Shown in pieces: positions 3,979-11,439 of a DNA stretch of 13,014 bases (its first letter is position 1; every line of letters starts with the position of its first letter). Below the pieces are notes generated by a model. The model was not told the origin of the DNA, ran no database searches, and was given only the letters and a program-made list of their open reading frames with translations. The DNA is from Prevotellaceae bacterium UBA1746 (GTDB taxonomy: Bacteria; Bacteroidota; Bacteroidia; Bacteroidales; Bacteroidaceae), in contig CAJPJR010000055.1 of the NCBI GenBank assembly GCA_905369775.1, positions 1 to 13,014 on the forward strand, given 5' to 3'. Both the position numbers and the translations under genes were made by a program.

Positions 3979-6816
3979 ATGGAATATAATTTCAGAGACA
4001 TCGAAAAGCGGTGGCGCGAGACGTGGGCTCGCGAAGGCACTTACACGGCGAAGCTCTCGAGCGATCGCCCGAAATTCTACGTCCTCAACATGTTTCCCTA
4101 CCCTTCGGGCGCCGGCCTGCACGTCGGTCACCCGCTGGGCTACATCGCTTCCGATATCTATGCACGCTATCGTCGTCTGCGCGGCGACAATGTGCTCAAT
4201 CCCATGGGCTACGATGCCTACGGGCTGCCTGCTGAGCAGTATGCCATTCAAACCGGACAGCACCCGGCGGTGACCACGGCGCAAAACATTGCCCGCTACC
4301 GCGAACAGCTCGACAAAATCGGATTCTCCTTCGACTGGTCGCGCGAGGTGCGCACCTGCTCGCCCGAATACTACAAGTGGACGCAATGGGCTTTTGAGCG
4401 CATGTTCAAATCCTACTACGACACCGCGGCAGAGAAAGCGCGCCCCATCTCGGAGCTGGAAGCGCATTTTGCAGCCCACGGCACCGACGGTCTCACGGCG
4501 GCCGAAAGTGAGCCCCTGCAGTTCACCGCCGACGAGTGGAACGCCATGAGCGACGTGCAGCGTCAAGAGGTGCTGATGAACTATCGAATTGCCTATCTCG
4601 GCGAGACGATGGTGAACTGGTGTCCGGCGCTCGGCACGGTGCTGGCGAACGACGAAGTGGTGGACGGCGTTTCGGAACGCGGCGGACACCCCGTGGTGCA
4701 GAAGAAGATGAAGCAATGGTGTCTGCGCGTCAGTGCCTATGCCGGCCGACTGCTCGACGGACTCAACGAACTCGACTGGACCGATTCGATCAAAGAAACG
4801 CAACGCAACTGGATCGGTCGTTCGGAAGGCACGGAGATGGAGTTTGCGGTGAAGGACAGCGACGTGAAGTTCACCATCTTCACCACGCGTGCCGACACGA
4901 TTTTCGGGGTGACCTTCATGGTGCTCGCTCCGGAAAGCGAACTCGTGGCGCAACTCACCACGGCCGACCGCCGCGAAGAGGTGGAAGCCTATGTGGCCGC
5001 CACGGCCAAGCGCACGGAACGCGAACGCATCGCCGACCGACGGGTGAGCGGCGTGTTCTCGGGTAGCTATGCGGTGAACCCCTTCACAGGCGAAGAAATC
5101 CCGGTGTGGATTTCGGACTATGTGCTGGCGGGCTACGGCACGGGGGCCATCATGGCGGTGCCGGCACACGACAGCCGCGACTATGCTTTCGCCCGTCACT
5201 TCGACCTCCCCATCGTGCCGCTCATCGAGGGCGCGGATGTGAGCGAAGAGAGCTTCGACGCGAAAGAAGGTACCGTGACCAATTCGCCCCGCGCCGGAGT
5301 GACCACCCGCGAGGGCTTCTCGCTCAACGGGCTTTCGGTGAAAGAGGCCATCGCCGCCACCAAAGCTTTTGTCACAGCGCACGGGCTGGGACGCGTGAAG
5401 ACGAACTACCGTTTGCGCGACGCCATTTTCAGCCGTCAGCGCTATTGGGGCGAACCCTTCCCCGTGTACTATAAAGACGGCATGCCGCATCTCGTGCCGG
5501 AAGAGTGCCTCCCGCTCGAATTGCCGGAGGTGACGAAGTTCCTCCCCACCGAGACGGGCGAACCGCCCCTCGGCAATGCGACACGCTGGGCGTGGGACGA
5601 GGCGGCACAATGCGTGACGGACAATGTGCGCATCGACCACAAGACCGTTTTCCCCCTTGAACTGAACACGATGCCGGGCTTTGCCGGATCGTCGGCCTAC
5701 TATCTCCGCTACATGGATCCGCACAATGACACGGCGCTCGTGGGCAAGGAGGCTGCCGACTACTGGCAGCAGGTGGATCTCTATGTGGGCGGTTCGGAAC
5801 ACGCCACGGGACACTTGATCTACTCGCGTTTCTGGAACAAGTTCCTCTTCGACCTCGGCGTTTGCCCGAAGGATGAGCCCTTCCGCAAGCTGGTGAACCA
5901 GGGCATGATCCAGGGGCGTTCGAACTTTGTCTATCGCATCAAGGACACGAACACCTTCGTGAGCCACGGGCTGAAGGATCAATACGAGGTGACGCCGCTG
6001 CACGTGGACGTGAACATCGTTTCGGCCGACGTGCTCGACACCGAAGCCTTCAAAGCTTGGCGACCGGAATATGCCGATGCTGAATTTGTGCTCGAAGACG
6101 GCAAATACGTCTGCGGTTGGGCGGTAGAGAAGATGTCGAAGTCGATGTTCAACGTGGTGAACCCCGACTTGATCGTCGAGAAATATGGCGCCGACACGCT
6201 GCGCCTCTACGAAATGTTCCTCGGCCCCATCAGCCAGAGCAAACCCTGGGACAGCAACGGCATCGACGGCTGCTTCCGTTTCCTCAAAAAGGCTTGGAAC
6301 CTCTTCTTCCGCGGCGAAGATTGGGCAGTGACCGACACGGCGCCGACGAAGGAGAATCTCAAGACGCTCCACAAGCTGATCAAAAAGGTGACGGAGGACG
6401 TCGAGGTGTTTGCCTACAACACGTCGGTGCCGGCCTTCATGATCGCCGTGAGCGAATGGGCACAACAAAAGTGCACCTCGCGCGAAGTGCTTGAAGCCTT
6501 CGTGGTCCTTCTCGCTCCCTTCGCTCCTCACATGGCCGAAGAACTTTGGCACCGCCTCGGTCACGACACCACGGTGTGCGACGCCGCATGGCCGGCCTTC
6601 GACGAGTCGCTGCTCAAAGAAGAAACGGTGACGCTCGGCATCTCCTTCAACGGCAAGACGCGCTTCACCCTCGATTTCCCGGCCGACGCCACGAAAGAAA
6701 CCATCGAAAAGGCGGCACTCGAAGCCGAACAGAGCCAGAAATATCTCGACGGCATGACGGTGGCCAAGGTGATTGTGGTGCCTGGACGCATCGTGAACAT
6801 CGTACTGAAGAAATAA
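3979..6816 (+). CDS. leuS: Leucyl-tRNA synthetase
   Basis: Class Ia synthetase that charges tRNA-Leu with leucine using ATP in the cytoplasm; 945 residues. The HIGH-type signature is HVGH at 48-51 after FPYPSGAGL, and the KMSKS loop is KMSKS at 718-722. The CP1 editing domain shows the Thr-rich TTRADTIFG (302-310) and GTGAIMAVPAHDSRDY (387-402), whose Asp401 matches the conserved editing Asp. The zinc-1 region keeps NWCP but lacks the second Cys pair (SERGGHP in its place), and an extra segment of about 40 residues (about 155-195) precedes it; both are, as I recall, normal for Bacteroidetes LeuRS. The leucine-specific insertion sits before KMSKS and the anticodon-binding domain fills the C-terminus. 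The start fits the promoter and MEYNF, the usual N-terminus. First gene of the probable operon. Confidence 0.98.
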   Translation: MEYNFRDIEKRWRETWAREGTYTAKLSSDRPKFYVLNMFPYPSGAGLHVGHPLGYIASDIYARYRRLRGDNVLNPMGYDAYGLPAEQYAIQTGQHPAVTTAQNIARYREQLDKIGFSFDWSREVRTCSPEYYKWTQWAFERMFKSYYDTAAEKARPISELEAHFAAHGTDGLTAAESEPLQFTADEWNAMSDVQRQEVLMNYRIAYLGETMVNWCPALGTVLANDEVVDGVSERGGHPVVQKKMKQWCLRVSAYAGRLLDGLNELDWTDSIKETQRNWIGRSEGTEMEFAVKDSDVKFTIFTTRADTIFGVTFMVLAPESELVAQLTTADRREEVEAYVAATAKRTERERIADRRVSGVFSGSYAVNPFTGEEIPVWISDYVLAGYGTGAIMAVPAHDSRDYAFARHFDLPIVPLIEGADVSEESFDAKEGTVTNSPRAGVTTREGFSLNGLSVKEAIAATKAFVTAHGLGRVKTNYRLRDAIFSRQRYWGEPFPVYYKDGMPHLVPEECLPLELPEVTKFLPTETGEPPLGNATRWAWDEAAQCVTDNVRIDHKTVFPLELNTMPGFAGSSAYYLRYMDPHNDTALVGKEAADYWQQVDLYVGGSEHATGHLIYSRFWNKFLFDLGVCPKDEPFRKLVNQGMIQGRSNFVYRIKDTNTFVSHGLKDQYEVTPLHVDVNIVSADVLDTEAFKAWRPEYADAEFVLEDGKYVCGWAVEKMSKSMFNVVNPDLIVEKYGADTLRLYEMFLGPISQSKPWDSNGIDGCFRFLKKAWNLFFRGEDWAVTDTAPTKENLKTLHKLIKKVTEDVEVFAYNTSVPAFMIAVSEWAQQKCTSREVLEAFVVLLAPFAPHMAEELWHRLGHDTTVCDAAWPAFDESLLKEETVTLGISFNGKTRFTLDFPADATKETIEKAALEAEQSQKYLDGMTVAKVIVVPGRIVNIVLKK

Positions 6817-6835
6817 ACTCACTCACAATTTTCAC

Positions 6836-6867
6836 TTCCCTCTCACTGCCCACGTGGTGAGGGGGAA
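6836..6867 (+). other. Hairpin in the leuS to YitT gap
   Basis: TTCCCTCTCAC (6836-6846) pairs with GTGAGGGGGAA (6857-6867) through 11 pairs including one G-U, with a 10-base loop. Only three T follow, so it is a poor terminator. It may attenuate read-through or act as an RNA processing or stabilising site between the two coding regions. Confidence 0.4.
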
Positions 6868-6878
6868 TTTACCCTCAA

Positions 6879-7910
6879 ATGACCATGTCGCGCTCCTTTC
6901 AAATCAACTGGTGGCTCGAATTTCAGGACTACCTGATCATCACATTTGGCTTGCTCTGCTATGCCGTGGGCTTCACTTGTTTTCTCATGCCGCACGAGAT
7001 CACGCCGGGCGGCACCACCGGACTGGGCGCTGTGATTTTCTACGCCACGGGCTGGTGGAAAGTGCAATACACCTTCTTTCTGGCCAATGCGGTGCTACTC
7101 GCCATGGCGCTCTATGTGCTTTCGTGGCGTTTCTGCCTGAAAACCATCTATGCCGTGGCGGCGCTCACGGCGCTGCTCTCGCTGGTGGAATGGGTCATGC
7201 AATACCTTTGGGCCACGAACCCCGAACTGTTTCCGGCGGGCTACAACGCGCACGTCAAACTCCCCATCGTGACGGACAATGCCTTTATGAGCGCCGTGTT
7301 TGGCGCGGGATTCATCGGCATCGGCATGGGACTGGTGTTCCTCCGCAACGGATCGACGGGCGGAACGGACGTGATTGCAGCCATGATCAACAAGCACCGC
7401 AATGTGTCGCTCGGCACGATGATCATGCTCTGCGACGTGGGCATCATCACCTCCTCCCTCTTCCTGCCCCACAGTAACTTGCAAACGTTGCTCTACGGCT
7501 ACACCACGCTGATTTGCAGCACGATGATCATCGATTATGTGGTGAACAGCGGTCGGCAGTCGGTGCAATTTCTCATCTTCTCCGACAAATACGATGAAAT
7601 TGCATCGGGCATCAACAGTTTGCACCGCGGCGTGACGGTGCTCAACGGCCAAGGTTGGTACACCAAGCAGGAGCGGAAGGTGCTGATCGTGCTCGCCAAA
7701 CGCCGAGAAGCCAACACGATTTTCCGGATCATCCTCTCGATCGACCCGAATGCCTTCGTCAGTCAAACACGGGCCTCGGGAGTGTTCGGCTACGGATTCG
7801 ACCGCATCAAACTGCGCGCCAATGCCGACAGAGATCGCGCCGAAATAGAAAAAATGAAGGCCAAGGTGGCCAGCGACCAAGCTGCCAGCACGGCCGGACG
7901 CAACAAGTAA
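6879..7910 (+). CDS. YitT-family membrane protein with DUF2179 domain
   Basis: A 343-residue inner-membrane protein. The N-terminal two thirds hold about six hydrophobic segments (roughly 18-38, 62-83, 89-111, 134-157, 172-195, 203-222) and the glycine motifs of the YitT membrane domain, PGGTTGLGAV and STGGTDVIAA, which look like an internal duplication. The cytoplasmic C-terminal part (about 228-310, from SVQFLIFSD to FGYGFDRI) matches the DUF2179 domain that follows YitT domains. The tail (about 310-343) is charged and probably disordered. Transport function is suspected for the family but no substrate is established. The start at 6879 is chosen; an ATG two codons on (6885) is equally possible. 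It lies 62 bases after leuS and 24 before the pyrophosphatase gene. Confidence 0.93.
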   Translation: MTMSRSFQINWWLEFQDYLIITFGLLCYAVGFTCFLMPHEITPGGTTGLGAVIFYATGWWKVQYTFFLANAVLLAMALYVLSWRFCLKTIYAVAALTALLSLVEWVMQYLWATNPELFPAGYNAHVKLPIVTDNAFMSAVFGAGFIGIGMGLVFLRNGSTGGTDVIAAMINKHRNVSLGTMIMLCDVGIITSSLFLPHSNLQTLLYGYTTLICSTMIIDYVVNSGRQSVQFLIFSDKYDEIASGINSLHRGVTVLNGQGWYTKQERKVLIVLAKRREANTIFRIILSIDPNAFVSQTRASGVFGYGFDRIKLRANADRDRAEIEKMKAKVASDQAASTAGRNK

Positions 7911-7934
7911 CAACGACTTTCCTCCCCCCAACCT

Positions 7935-8528
7935 ATGAAACAACGTCTCGTCATTGCGACCAACAACGCCCACAAACTCGAAGAAATCACCGCCGTGGTG
8001 GGCGACAAATTCGAAATTGTTTCGCTGGCCGACATCGACTGCCACGAAGACATTCCCGAAACGGCCGACACGCTCGAGGGCAATGCACTGCTCAAAGCGC
8101 GCTTTGTGCACGAGCGCCACGGCCTCGACGTCTTTGCCGACGACACCGGTTTGGAAGTTGATGCGCTCGGCGGACAACCGGGAGTGCACACTGCGCGCTA
8201 TGCCTACCCCGATCGCAACGACAATGAGGCGAACGTCGACAAATTGCTGCGTGAATTACAAGGTGCCACGGACCGCGGGGCGCATTTCCGCACCGTCATT
8301 GCGCTGATTATCGGGGGCGAAGAGCACCTATTCGAAGGGCGTGTGGACGGACACATCACCGAAACGCGTCGCGGCACCGAAGGCTTCGGCTACGACCCCG
8401 TATTTTCGCCGGAAGACACGGGGAAAACCTTTGCGGAATTGGGTGTCGAGGTGAAAAATCGCCTCTCGCACCGAGCACGTGCCGTACAAAAGTTGTGCGC
8501 CTTCCTCGAACAACTCGATCCTCACTGA
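7935..8528 (+). CDS. rdgB: Non-canonical purine NTP pyrophosphatase (RdgB/HAM1 family)
   Basis: Cytoplasmic house-cleaning enzyme that hydrolyses dITP, ITP and XTP to monophosphates and pyrophosphate, keeping deaminated purines out of DNA and RNA. At 197 residues it has the usual family length. Visible motifs are the nucleotide-binding ATNNAHKLEE (8-17), the catalytic DDTGLEVDAL (69-78, with the general-base Asp69), GFGYDPVF (150-157) and SHRARA (178-183). All key residues seem intact. It begins 24 bases after the YitT gene and ends 14 bases before the PorZ-like gene, so it is probably cotranscribed with both. Confidence 0.97.
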   Translation: MKQRLVIATNNAHKLEEITAVVGDKFEIVSLADIDCHEDIPETADTLEGNALLKARFVHERHGLDVFADDTGLEVDALGGQPGVHTARYAYPDRNDNEANVDKLLRELQGATDRGAHFRTVIALIIGGEEHLFEGRVDGHITETRRGTEGFGYDPVFSPEDTGKTFAELGVEVKNRLSHRARAVQKLCAFLEQLDPH

Positions 8529-8542
8529 TTTCTCTTCCACTT

Positions 8543-10912
8543 ATGAAAAAGTGCTTTGCTCTCCTCGTCTTAGGCCTCCTGTTTGTCGGGTCGCCGACCG
8601 CACAGGGCGCCCTCCCCGACCGCTGGACGCCGCATTTGGCCTACCACGACGGCACGGCCTGCGCCACGACGGGGCCCTATCTCTATGCGTTGATGGGCGA
8701 GAACTTGCTCATTTACGACACCGAAAATGATGCCGTCGCCTTTGTGGACCGCGTCAGTGCAGGTTTGTCGGACAAACAGATTCTACACATCGGCTACTCC
8801 CAGACTCGGGGCTGGTTGGTGCTGCTTTATCGCAACGGCAACATCGATCTCTACCGTCCGCGCGACGGGCAATTGGTGAACCTCCGCGCCATCAAACAGG
8901 CCACGAACGAAAATTTGACGGTGAACCAATTGCGGGTGCAAGGAGACGACGCTTTCGTCACCACCAACAAGGGTTTTGTGTGGATCGATCTCACCCGCGC
9001 AGAGATCAAAGGGCATTTCCCCATGGCGGCCTGCAATGACGTGGCACGCGTGGGCAACCGGCTGGCAGTGGCCACCGATCAGGGTTTGAAAACGATCGGC
9101 GTGCAACAGAATTTCTCCGATCCTTCGCTCTGGAACAACATTTTTGCGCATCCGGTGAAGCTGCTTGCCGCCACTACGCGCGTGCTCTACCTCAATGTAC
9201 CCGGCGGTCAACCGGGATTTGTGGGTACGTGGCGCATTGCGGCGGACTTGGTGGAGAAAGCGGGAACGAACGACTTCGCACGCGTCGATTTGCTCGCCCT
9301 CGACCGCCTGAGCACGGGCATCGACGGGAAGGCGTTCGGCTACAACGACCGTACGCTGCTGCAATTCGACGACGACTCGGCGACGCCCACGGCGACGACT
9401 CTGCAAAGCGGCATCCACTGGTTGGAAAGCGACGGGAAAGGCGGCTTCTGGATCGGCCGCGACGGCGAGGGATTCGTCCGTGTGCCGCTCAACGGTACGA
9501 CTTTCGATTTCACAACGGCCACAGCGCACGTCGGCGGCTACGGGCCGCGGTATGACAGAGGCTATTTCATGCGGCAAAGCGGCAACCGGCTTCTCATTGC
9601 CTGCGGACGCCTCGATCCCTACGACCGCGTCGACACGCCGCAAATGACGATGATCTACGAGTCGGGCCGATGGACGTTTTTCGAAACGCCCACCGAGGAG
9701 AAAGGTTTCGTGCGCGCCCCGTTTGAGAATGCCACTTCTGTGGCGCAATCGCCCAACGACGAAAATCGTTTCGTCGTGACCACGGGGAGAACGGGCATTT
9801 ATCTTTACGACAAGACAAGCCCCACACAACAATATACGTACAATAATTCTCCGCTGGTCTCGGCGGTGAAAAACGGTTCTCCCGCGGCGGCGTCGTATGT
9901 GCGCACCGACGGAGCCATCTTTGACCGTGCGGGCAACTTGTTTGTGCTGAACAATAGTGCCGACACCGCTCTCTGGGCGCTGCGGCCGGACGGAACGTGG
10001 AAAGGATTGTACCAAAAAGAACTGGACAACGCACCGACACTGGAGAAAACCATGATCGATCGCGACGGGCGCCTGTGGGTGACCTCGCGCCGCACCGTGT
10101 CGAACCACAACGGGGGCTTCCTTTGTCTGGACTATAACGGCACCGTCGACAACACCAACGACGATGTGTCGCGCTATCGCACCACTTTCCTCAATCAAGA
10201 CGGCACGCCTTGTTCCTTCTCGCAAGGACTGTCGATGGCGCAGGACCGCGACGGGGCGATATGGCTCGGCACCAACGAAGGCGTTTTCGTGGTCGACGAC
10301 CCGAAAACCTGGTTTGACAACGATTTCCACGTCACGCAAATCAAGGTGCCCCGCAACGACGGCACCGATTATGCCGACTATCTGCTCGCTGGCGTTCCCA
10401 TCACGGCCATTGCCGTGGACGGCGCCAACCGCAAATGGATCGGCACGCAGGGCGACGGCGTCTATCTCCTCTCACCCGACGGGGTGAAAACCATCCACCA
10501 CTTCAAAGCGAACAACTCTCCGCTGTTTTCCGACAATATCTGGAGCATCGCTTGTCACCCCACGGATGGGAGCGTGATGATTTCGACCGACGTGGGGATA
10601 CTCTCTTACGAAGGCGATGCGTCGGAGCCGAACGAACAGCTCAATCGGAGCCAACTTCGGGTGTACCCCAACCCATTTCGTCCCACATTGCAACGCCAAG
10701 TGACCCTCGACGGCCTGACAGCCGATGCCGATGTGCGCGTGACCACGACCTCCGGCGCGCTGGTCTTTGCCGGTCGCAGCCAAGGCGGTCTGTTCCGCTG
10801 GGATGGGCGCGACAGTCGTGGGGTGATGGTGGCTTCGGGTGTATATTATTTCCACATTTCCACGGCCGACGGCTCGAAAGGTGCCACCGCCAAAGTGGCC
10901 GTGGTGCGCTGA
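8543..10912 (+). CDS. porZ: PorZ-like type IX secretion system surface protein
   Basis: A 789-residue secreted protein. It begins with a signal peptide (MKKCFALLVLGLLFVG, cleavage near residue 20-25). The body is beta-propeller-like: the N-terminal part has WTPHLAYHDG and NGNIDLYRP, and the later part has regulator-propeller repeats such as DGAIWLGTNEGVFVVDD (about 570), RKWIGTQGDGVYLLSPDG (about 631) and the strand ending VMISTDVGILSYEG (about 692). The C-terminus (about 705-789) is a sorting-type domain opening with VYPNPF (707-712) and ending WDGRDSRGVMVASGVYYF and a basic tail. In Porphyromonas gingivalis PorZ has this architecture and similar length and helps deliver anionic LPS to the PorU sortase that anchors type IX cargo. 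An in-frame ATG at 8495 would overlap rdgB and displace the signal peptide, so 8543 is preferred. Other secreted propeller proteins are the alternative. Confidence 0.85.
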   Translation: MKKCFALLVLGLLFVGSPTAQGALPDRWTPHLAYHDGTACATTGPYLYALMGENLLIYDTENDAVAFVDRVSAGLSDKQILHIGYSQTRGWLVLLYRNGNIDLYRPRDGQLVNLRAIKQATNENLTVNQLRVQGDDAFVTTNKGFVWIDLTRAEIKGHFPMAACNDVARVGNRLAVATDQGLKTIGVQQNFSDPSLWNNIFAHPVKLLAATTRVLYLNVPGGQPGFVGTWRIAADLVEKAGTNDFARVDLLALDRLSTGIDGKAFGYNDRTLLQFDDDSATPTATTLQSGIHWLESDGKGGFWIGRDGEGFVRVPLNGTTFDFTTATAHVGGYGPRYDRGYFMRQSGNRLLIACGRLDPYDRVDTPQMTMIYESGRWTFFETPTEEKGFVRAPFENATSVAQSPNDENRFVVTTGRTGIYLYDKTSPTQQYTYNNSPLVSAVKNGSPAAASYVRTDGAIFDRAGNLFVLNNSADTALWALRPDGTWKGLYQKELDNAPTLEKTMIDRDGRLWVTSRRTVSNHNGGFLCLDYNGTVDNTNDDVSRYRTTFLNQDGTPCSFSQGLSMAQDRDGAIWLGTNEGVFVVDDPKTWFDNDFHVTQIKVPRNDGTDYADYLLAGVPITAIAVDGANRKWIGTQGDGVYLLSPDGVKTIHHFKANNSPLFSDNIWSIACHPTDGSVMISTDVGILSYEGDASEPNEQLNRSQLRVYPNPFRPTLQRQVTLDGLTADADVRVTTTSGALVFAGRSQGGLFRWDGRDSRGVMVASGVYYFHISTADGSKGATAKVAVVR

Positions 10913-10948
10913 CCGGCTCGACGCACGGGGCATTTTCGTCTGTCGGCA

Positions 10949-10968
10949 GGAGCAAAACGCTCCATTTT
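10949..10968 (+). terminator. Weak terminator-like hairpin after porZ
   Basis: GGAGC (10949-10953) and GCTCC (10959-10963) form a 5-bp stem over AAAAC, followed by ATTTTC. It sits 36 bases after the porZ stop and before the HU promoter. It is short, so only a weak candidate for the operon end. Confidence 0.3.
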
Positions 10969-10999
10969 CATCGCGTTGCGGCAAAAAAAGCACGTTTTA

Positions 11000-11031
11000 T
11001 TTGCGCACCAAACCAACTTACAATATATTTG
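11000..11031 (+). promoter_or_regulatory. Promoter of the HU gene
   Basis: TTTG (11000-11003), a 20-base spacer and TATATTTG (11024-11031): a full match to the Bacteroidetes consensus. The predicted start near 11038 gives a leader of about 45 bases. Confidence 0.75.
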
Positions 11032-11082
11032 CACCTACAAGGGAACTATCTCCTTAGCACTATAATTCTAAGACACGATAAT

Positions 11083-11349
11083 ATGAATAAAACTGAACTC
11101 GTCAATGCAGTGGCTAAGCAGGCCAACTTGACTCAAGATCAAGCCAAGGCAGCTGTCAATGCCACCCTCGATTCGATCGCAGACGCCATCAAGGCAGAAG
11201 ATAAGGTTACACTTCTCGGATTCGGCACCTTCTCTATCAGCGAACGTGCTGAGCGCAAGGGTATCAATCCCGCCACCAAGCAAGAAATCACCATCCCCGC
11301 TAAGAAAGTGGTGAAGTTCAAGCCCGGTGCACAGCTCGAAGTGAAATAA
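11083..11349 (+). CDS. hup: HU-family DNA-binding protein
   Basis: An 88-residue nucleoid-associated protein that binds and bends DNA as a dimer; the length is typical of HU. The N-terminal helical half (MNKTELVNAVAKQANLT) is followed by the family signature: GFGTFSISERAERKGINP (46-63) and the beta-arm region ending IPAKKVVKFKPG (71-82). Pro63 (in INPATK) marks the tip of the DNA-intercalating arm. The frame stays open far upstream into the porZ region, but the start at 11083 matches the family N-terminus and lies just after its own promoter. It is a single-gene transcript with a strong terminator. Confidence 0.97.
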   Translation: MNKTELVNAVAKQANLTQDQAKAAVNATLDSIADAIKAEDKVTLLGFGTFSISERAERKGINPATKQEITIPAKKVVKFKPGAQLEVK

Positions 11350-11366
11350 CCGCGAGTCCAACACAC

Positions 11367-11409
11367 AAAACGTCCCGCCCTCCAATGGAGAGCGGGACGT
11401 TTTATTTTT
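11367..11409. terminator. Strong bidirectional terminator between HU and the facing gene
   Basis: AAAACGTCCCGC (11367-11378) pairs with GCGGGACGTTTT (11392-11403). After one C/A mismatch a further CTCC/GGAG pairing closes the loop. TTTATTTTTG follows on the plus strand, and the minus strand also ends in TTTT. It starts 18 bases after the HU stop and lies 31 bases past the end of the leftward gene, so it serves both. Confidence 0.9.
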
Positions 11410-11413
11410 GCCC

Positions 11414-11432
11414 GACCGATGATTCATCGGTC
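11414..11432. other. Near-perfect palindrome in the convergent gap
   Basis: GACCGATGA (11414-11422) and TCATCGGTC (11424-11432) are perfect inverted copies around one central T. It lies between the terminator and the stop of the leftward gene. It may add to the transcript-end structure or be a protein-binding site; nothing else supports either role. Confidence 0.4.
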
Positions 11433-11439
11433 TGATCGT

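Noticed and set aside
3668..4273. A 201-codon rightward frame starting in the intergenic region
   Set aside because: It runs into leuS in the wrong frame; its second half is a leuS shadow.
3928..6822. A 964-codon open frame on the strand opposite leuS
   Set aside because: It mirrors leuS codon structure in GC-rich DNA, is rich in His, Arg and Val without any domain, and covers a gene with all its family motifs. It is an antisense shadow.
7095..8189. A 364-codon open frame opposite the YitT and rdgB genes
   Set aside because: It spans two unrelated real genes and the gap between them on the other strand; low-complexity His/Arg/Val composition.
8783..10339. A 518-codon open frame opposite the PorZ-like gene
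   Set aside because: Same kind of antisense shadow; no recognisable domain, start context or promoter.
10435..11082. Long upstream extension of the HU frame
   Set aside because: It overlaps the end of porZ in another frame and contains the HU promoter; the family N-terminus begins at 11083.
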